From NCBI GenBank assembly GCA_027016055.1, contig JALWBF010000121.1:1-8482 (forward strand): a stretch of DNA of 8,482 bases, read 5' to 3'. This stretch comes from Archaeoglobaceae archaeon. Its GTDB lineage: Archaea > Halobacteriota > Archaeoglobi > Archaeoglobales > Archaeoglobaceae. Of this stretch, positions 5,651-8,482 are shown piece after piece; positions within the stretch are counted from its first letter, which is position 1, and each line of letters opens with the position of its first letter. The position numbers and the translations under genes were made by a program. The notes below the pieces were generated by a model. It was not told the DNA's origin. It worked only from the letters and a program-made list of their open reading frames with translations, and did not search any database.

Positions 5651-6028
5651 TTAGTTAAACATAAACATGTATACAGCCGGTATTTCATCCGAGTTGTTCA
5701 GGAAAAGTGTAACGTTGTTCGGAAACGTTAGAGTCATGTTAACCCTTTGATTGAGCTTAACTCCCTTAAAATATACATAATTACCGCAGTTCGTCGTGTT
5801 AAACTTCAGAACCGCTTGGTTTATATCTACCTTCTCTATCTCGAAATTCGTTCCATTTATCAGCTTGGTAATCTCATCCTTGATCTGATTCGCACCAAAC
5901 AGAAATACGCCAAGCTTCTGAATACCGTTTAATTCGTAGTTTATAGTTACCGTTACGTTCGAATATCCGTAATGAACGTTCATAGAAGTTACCGCAAGCA
6001 GTGCGAGTAGTGTAGCGAGTAGCATCAT
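5651..6028 (-). CDS. Small secreted or membrane-anchored Asn-rich protein
   Basis: I do not recognise this 125-residue protein. Residues 1-16 (MMLLATLLALLAVTSM) are a hydrophobic signal peptide or anchor, though without the usual positive charge before it. The rest looks beta-rich and contains six N-x-S/T sequons (Asn24, 58, 77, 97, 105, 111), dense enough to suggest an N-glycosylated exported protein. There is a single cysteine (Cys81). It is too short for an S-layer protein and lacks a type IV pilin motif. The ATG at 6028 (followed by a second ATG) has a TATA box centred 24 bp upstream and an in-frame stop just before it, so the start is well supported. It precedes dacZ on the same strand with a short gap and may share its transcript. 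A. fulgidus-like archaea carry many such small orphan secreted proteins. Confidence 0.7.
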   Translation of the reverse strand: MMLLATLLALLAVTSMNVHYGYSNVTVTINYELNGIQKLGVFLFGANQIKDEITKLINGTNFEIEKVDINQAVLKFNTTNCGNYVYFKGVKLNQRVNMTLTFPNNVTLFLNNSDEIPAVYMFMFN

Positions 6029-6048
6029 TGCTTAAGCGATGTAGTAGA

Positions 6049-6056
6049 ATATAAAT
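6049..6056 (-). promoter_or_regulatory. TATA box of the secreted-protein gene
   Basis: The minus strand reads ATTTATAT, centred near 6052, 24 bp upstream of the ATG at 6028. No RBS is seen. This promoter may also serve dacZ. Confidence 0.55.
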
Positions 6057-6066
6057 GTTTCTCATT

Positions 6067-6096
6067 TTTATCAAATTCTCGTAAAAAATTGATAAA
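6067..6096 (-). terminator. Possible terminator after mtd
   Basis: The 75-bp gap after the mtd stop is very A+T-rich. On the minus strand a run of six T (6083-6088) lies between the arms of an 8-bp inverted repeat (6067-6074 with 6089-6096). Archaeal termination relies on T-rich tracts, so this is a reasonable site, but the evidence is weak. Confidence 0.3.
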
Positions 6097-6103
6097 TTAT
6101 AAA

Positions 6104-6922
6104 TTATTTCGGTTTTTCCATAAGTTTAATTTTTGATAGTGTTCCGCCATCCTTCGCATGCGGACTTCTGAAGACCGTATCGTTCGACTTCTCTATTTCT
6201 CTCGCCTCCTCGGCCAATTTCGACGCAATTCTCATCATCTCATGTGCGGAACAAACGAGTGGTATGTATTTCTCCGGATCCTTCTCGAAAAAGCATGCCT
6301 TAACCGTTATATCCGCCACCTTTTCGGCTATGAAGTAAGAAGCCATAGCTTTGGCTTTTGAATAAGGATTGCTGAACCTCCCGGCTTCGACTGCTTTTTG
6401 TGCCGTAACTACGAGCTTCGGCAACTCGGGCTTTTCCCCCTTCTTTATCTGATCGATTACCCTATCTATCTCCTCCTGCACGAGCCTTAAGGCTCCGGTA
6501 TTTGCGAGGACGTTTATTACGTATGAATTATATAGAGCCATTTCAGTCGGATCCAAGAACTCCCTTCTCGCACCTATCATTGAATCTGCCGTAACGAGTA
6601 TGTAGCCGAAACCCTCCCTTTCAAGCTCATCCTTAACCTTTTTAGCCGGAGCATCGCTTATAACGATCGTAGGTCTATCCTTAAAGATCTCTCTTGCAGC
6701 CTTCGGTGCCGGAAGGGATGCATTCGGAGAAACTATTAACACCAAGTCGGGATCGAACTCCTTGAGCTTTTCCGCAACCTTGGCTTCGCTTTCCCTCATC
6801 TTCGCCCCCGTCGTTAAAACTCTAACTTCCAAATCTTCCCTGTCGGCTCTTTCATCCAAAAGATATTCGAGCAAAACAGCGGTTCCTATTGCACCCATCT
6901 TAAACACGCCAACCCTAACCAT
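6104..6922 (-). CDS. mtd: F420-dependent methylene-tetrahydromethanopterin dehydrogenase
   Basis: Mtd reversibly oxidises methylene-H4MPT to methenyl-H4MPT with coenzyme F420, a cytosolic step of the methanogenic or reverse methanogenic C1 pathway. The 272-residue protein has the family's fingerprints: VGVFKMGAIGT near the start, LLDERADREDLEVRV (about 21-35), ISDAPAKKVKDE, GYILVTADSMIGARREFLDP (about 106-125), NPYSKAKAMA and SAHEMMRIASKLAEEAREIEKSND near the end. Length agrees with known Mtd (about 275). The frame is open to a TTG at 6943, but the ATG at 6922 matches the family N-terminus and has a TATA box 25 bp upstream, so I use it. The gene is divergent from the DUF47 gene. In Archaeoglobales this enzyme works in lactate or CO oxidation and carbon assimilation rather than methanogenesis. 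Confidence 0.97.
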   Translation of the reverse strand: MVRVGVFKMGAIGTAVLLEYLLDERADREDLEVRVLTTGAKMRESEAKVAEKLKEFDPDLVLIVSPNASLPAPKAAREIFKDRPTIVISDAPAKKVKDELEREGFGYILVTADSMIGARREFLDPTEMALYNSYVINVLANTGALRLVQEEIDRVIDQIKKGEKPELPKLVVTAQKAVEAGRFSNPYSKAKAMASYFIAEKVADITVKACFFEKDPEKYIPLVCSAHEMMRIASKLAEEAREIEKSNDTVFRSPHAKDGGTLSKIKLMEKPK

Positions 6923-6942
6923 GTCCAAAAATAGCATGATCA

Positions 6943-6951
6943 ATTATATTA
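6943..6951 (-). promoter_or_regulatory. TATA box of mtd
   Basis: The minus strand reads TAATATAAT, centred at 6947, 25 bp upstream of the mtd ATG. The transcript is probably leaderless. It lies about 30 bp from the oppositely directed TATA box of the DUF47 gene. Confidence 0.55.
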
Positions 6952-6973
6952 GATTTGTTAAGTCAAAGTGAAA

Positions 6974-6982
6974 AATATTTAT
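6974..6982 (+). promoter_or_regulatory. TATA box of the DUF47 gene
   Basis: AATATTTAT is centred near 6978, 28 bp upstream of the ATG at 7007. It argues against the in-frame GTG at 6968, which lies before the box. Confidence 0.5.
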
Positions 6983-7006
6983 CGATTCAAATACAAACCT
7001 ATTACA

Positions 7007-7642
7007 ATGTTTTGGAAGCTTAAGAAGATGTTTGAAAAGGGTAAGGAGAAGGAGATAGTCGATTTAATTAGAGATCACATCACGCTCATTCGAGATGCCT
7101 GCGAAATCTTTAGTAACTGTATAAAGGAGAACGATAAAGTTTCGATATCGGAGGTTTGCGAGATAGAAAAAATCGGGGATTCCGTAAGGAGGGAGATAGT
7201 TCTTAAGCTATACGAAGGCGCGTTTTTGCCGGGGATTAGAGGTAACCTTTACAGGCTCGCCGAAACGCTTGATGAGGTTTTGGATACAATAGAAGATGCG
7301 ACGATTATGTTCATGATGATTCCAAAGCTCAACGAAGACATAATGTCGGAATGTGTTAGAATCGCCGAGATAAATTTAAAGATGGCTGAAGAGTTGCTCC
7401 AAACCTTTGAAGCTCTTAGAACTGAGGAGGATTTAAAGGATAGAACGATTAGGATTAGAATTCTGGAGGAGGAGGTCGATGCTATAAAAAGAGATATATT
7501 TAAAAAACTTATGAAAACCGATGTCCGTAACTTCTGGGAGGGTATGGCCGTATACAATTTTATAAAGCATCTTACAAACGTAAGTGATTTGATCGAAGAT
7601 GCAGGCGATATTATACAGATTCTCAACGTTAGCTTAAGGTAG
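7007..7642 (+). CDS. DUF47 PhoU-like protein
   Basis: This 211-residue, all-helical acidic protein begins MFWKLKKMFEKGKEKEIVDL and fits the DUF47/TIGR00153 family (COG1392), relatives of PhoU that usually partner PiT phosphate transporters. Repeated acidic helix motifs typical of PhoU metal binding are visible, for example EIEKIGD, ETLDEVLDTIEDA, EEEVDAIKRDI and NVSDLIEDAGDI. There is no membrane segment. An in-frame GTG at 6968 would add 13 residues, but the TATA box falls inside that extension, so the ATG at 7007 is chosen. No phosphate transporter gene is adjacent in the visible sequence; the neighbours are mtd (divergent) and a LOG-like gene. Function as a phosphate-transport regulator is by family only. 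Confidence 0.88.
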   Translation: MFWKLKKMFEKGKEKEIVDLIRDHITLIRDACEIFSNCIKENDKVSISEVCEIEKIGDSVRREIVLKLYEGAFLPGIRGNLYRLAETLDEVLDTIEDATIMFMMIPKLNEDIMSECVRIAEINLKMAEELLQTFEALRTEEDLKDRTIRIRILEEEVDAIKRDIFKKLMKTDVRNFWEGMAVYNFIKHLTNVSDLIEDAGDIIQILNVSLR

Positions 7643-7647
7643 CTGCA

Positions 7648-7661
7648 AAGCTTTAAAGCTT
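7648..7661 (+). promoter_or_regulatory. Palindromic TATA box of the LOG-like gene
   Basis: AAGCTTTAAAGCTT is a perfect 14-bp palindrome. Its centre (7654.5) forms the TATA box, 26 bp upstream of the ATG at 7681. The transcript is probably leaderless. The symmetry could also allow transcription in the opposite direction or binding of a dimeric regulator. Confidence 0.5.
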
Positions 7662-7680
7662 GTCTTCAAAATAACCCAAC

Positions 7681-8139
7681 ATGATTCAGATCGGGGTCAT
7701 CGGAGCTTCCAAGTGTGATGAAAGACTCTACCGAATAGCCATGAAGGTCGGGGAGCTTTTAGCAGAGAAAGGCTGTATCGTTGTTAACGGCGGGCTTGGA
7801 GGAGTTATGGAAGCTTCGGCTAAGGGAGCTAAGCTGAAGGGCGGAATTACCGTCGGAATCTTGCCGAGCGATTCGAAGGAGCATGCAAACCCATACATCG
7901 ATATAGCGATAGTTACGAACATGGGTCATGCGAGGAATATTATAATCGCACACACGTGCGATGCTCTAATTGCAGTTGGCGGAGAATACGGAACTATTTC
8001 GGAGATGGCGATAGCTCTGAAGATTGGCAAGAAGGTCGTAGCCATAGAGCCAATGGTAACGTTGCCCGGAGTTAAAGTGGTTGAAACACCGGAAGAAGCT
8101 GTCGAGGAAGCTTTAAAAGGGCTGAGACGTCAAATTTAA
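7681..8139 (+). CDS. LOG/TIGR00725-family Rossmann-fold nucleotide-binding protein
   Basis: This 152-residue protein belongs to the lysine-decarboxylase-like/LOG superfamily (COG1611), whose members include cytokinin-activating phosphoribohydrolases and the molybdenum cofactor carrier protein. Visible are an N-terminal Rossmann strand (IGVIGASK, 4-11), VVNGGLGGVMEASAKGA (34-50, the GGxxGxMEA motif) and VGGEYGTISEMAIAL (99-113). The last is a variant of PGGxGTxxE with Val for Pro, but it keeps the Gly and Glu residues. MGHARNIIIAH supplies the conserved Arg region. The length and variant motif fit the TIGR00725 group better than plant-type LOG. The protein is cytosolic. The actual ligand, a nucleotide or molybdenum cofactor, cannot be decided. 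Its stop overlaps the leuC TATA box. Confidence 0.9.
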   Translation: MIQIGVIGASKCDERLYRIAMKVGELLAEKGCIVVNGGLGGVMEASAKGAKLKGGITVGILPSDSKEHANPYIDIAIVTNMGHARNIIIAHTCDALIAVGGEYGTISEMAIALKIGKKVVAIEPMVTLPGVKVVETPEEAVEEALKGLRRQI

Positions 8140-8143
8140 ATAA
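8135..8143 (+). promoter_or_regulatory. TATA box of leuC
   Basis: TTTAAATAA overlaps the stop codon of the LOG-like gene and is centred 27 bp upstream of the leuC ATG at 8166. A GGAG sits one base before the ATG, too close for normal Shine-Dalgarno pairing, so a leaderless message is likely. Confidence 0.5.
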
Positions 8144-8165
8144 TAAATTAAAGCAAACTCGGAGC

Positions 8166-8482
8166 ATGGGTAAAACGATAGCTGAAAAGATATTCTCGAG
8201 GGCTTGCGGTAGGGATGTTAAAGCCGGAGAATTCGTCTTCGCTCCGGTAGATATGGCTATGGCCAACGATATTACAGCACCTCTTGCTATAAAAGCTTTT
8301 AACGAAATAACAGACGGAGGAAGGGTATTCGATCCTAAGAAGATAGCAATCGTTTTGGATCATCAATCTCCAGCGGACAGCGTTCGGGCGGCTGAGAACC
8401 ACAAGATGCTGAGGAAGTTCGCCGAGGAGCAAGGTGTAATATTCTACGATGTCGGAGAGGGAATAGCCCATCAGCTTATGGT
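8166..8482 (+). CDS. leuC: 3-isopropylmalate dehydratase large subunit, N-terminal part (cut by the right edge)
   Basis: The first 105 codons are present; the frame is open to the window end, and the full protein should be about 420 residues. It belongs to the aconitase superfamily [4Fe-4S] hydro-lyases. The N-terminal landmarks are MGKTIAEKIF, DMAMANDITAPLAIKAF (29-45), VFDPKKIAIVLDHQSPA (54-70) and DVGEGIAHQLM (95-105). With the small subunit LeuD it isomerises 2-isopropylmalate to 3-isopropylmalate in leucine synthesis. The cluster cysteines are beyond the edge. Archaeal LeuC is hard to separate from homoaconitase (AksD) or citramalate-pathway isomerase by the N-terminus; LeuC is preferred because the coenzyme B pathway is not expected in Archaeoglobales. 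The start is supported by a TATA box 27 bp upstream. Confidence 0.92.
   Translation, partial: MGKTIAEKIFSRACGRDVKAGEFVFAPVDMAMANDITAPLAIKAFNEITDGGRVFDPKKIAIVLDHQSPADSVRAAENHKMLRKFAEEQGVIFYDVGEGIAHQLM

Noticed and set aside
5324..5775. A 13-base match (CCCTTAAAATATA) at 5324-5336 and 5763-5775, coding YFKGV in both dacZ and the secreted-protein gene
   Set aside because: The similarity does not extend beyond about seven residues, and the proteins are otherwise unrelated. Chance in A+T-rich codons is the simplest explanation.
6968..7006. GTG start extending the DUF47 protein by 13 residues
   Set aside because: The extension spans the predicted TATA box and transcription start, and the family N-terminus fits the ATG at 7007.
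8148..8471. 107-codon minus-strand frame at the right end
   Set aside because: It is the complement of an unmistakable LeuC N-terminus that has its own promoter.

Overview
This window comes from the chromosome of an archaeon, most likely a hyperthermophilic member of the Archaeoglobales (Archaeoglobus, Ferroglobus or Geoglobus). Four things support this. The 16S rRNA 5' end is archaeal. There is a gene for F420-dependent methylene-tetrahydromethanopterin dehydrogenase (mtd), and an mfnA-type decarboxylase. A short JAMM protease matches, position by position, what I remember of the A. fulgidus JAMM protein AF2198. The G+C-rich rRNA next to protein genes of moderate G+C also fits a hyperthermophile. 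The genus is inference; no search was run.

Layout. Positions 1-312 are the 5' fifth of 16S rRNA (minus strand), preceded by a structured pre-rRNA leader (313 to about 491) and at least two TATA boxes (about 517 and 583). mfnA (644-1765, minus) sits just upstream of these promoters. mfnA shares an 89-bp divergent promoter region with a plus-strand operon: a coiled-coil/OB-fold protein resembling tRNA-binding domains (1855-2493), overlapped by the JAMM protease gene (2490-2849). A TATA box precedes the next plus-strand gene, which encodes a tandemly duplicated PhoU-TrkA_C protein (2881-4053). That gene converges, 6 bp apart, on a minus-strand series. Read in its own direction the series is mtd (6922-6104), a small secreted Asn-rich protein (6028-5651), a diadenylate cyclase of DacZ type (about 5596-4748), a NifU-like Fe-S scaffold (4708-4475) and a zinc-ribbon protein (4473-4060). 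Divergent from mtd on the plus strand are a DUF47 PhoU-like protein (7007-7642), a LOG/TIGR00725-like nucleotide-binding protein (7681-8139) and the first 105 codons of leuC (8166 to the window edge).

How the genes may work together. mfnA and mtd belong to C1 carbon metabolism with methanofuran and tetrahydromethanopterin. The diadenylate cyclase makes c-di-AMP. TrkA_C (RCK_C) domains are established c-di-AMP receptors in bacteria, so the duplicated PhoU-TrkA_C protein is a reasonable candidate receptor about 700 bp away. This is the most attractive possible system here. The second is the translationally coupled tRNA-binding-like protein and JAMM protease, which might link ubiquitin-like (SAMP) chemistry with RNA. 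Both are hypotheses.

A regulatory theme runs through the window: nearly every gene that heads a transcript has a TATA-like box centred 23-29 bp upstream of its best start codon and no convincing Shine-Dalgarno sequence. This suggests leaderless mRNAs are common, and it helped decide several starts. I see no mobile elements, CRISPR arrays, tRNAs or phage genes.
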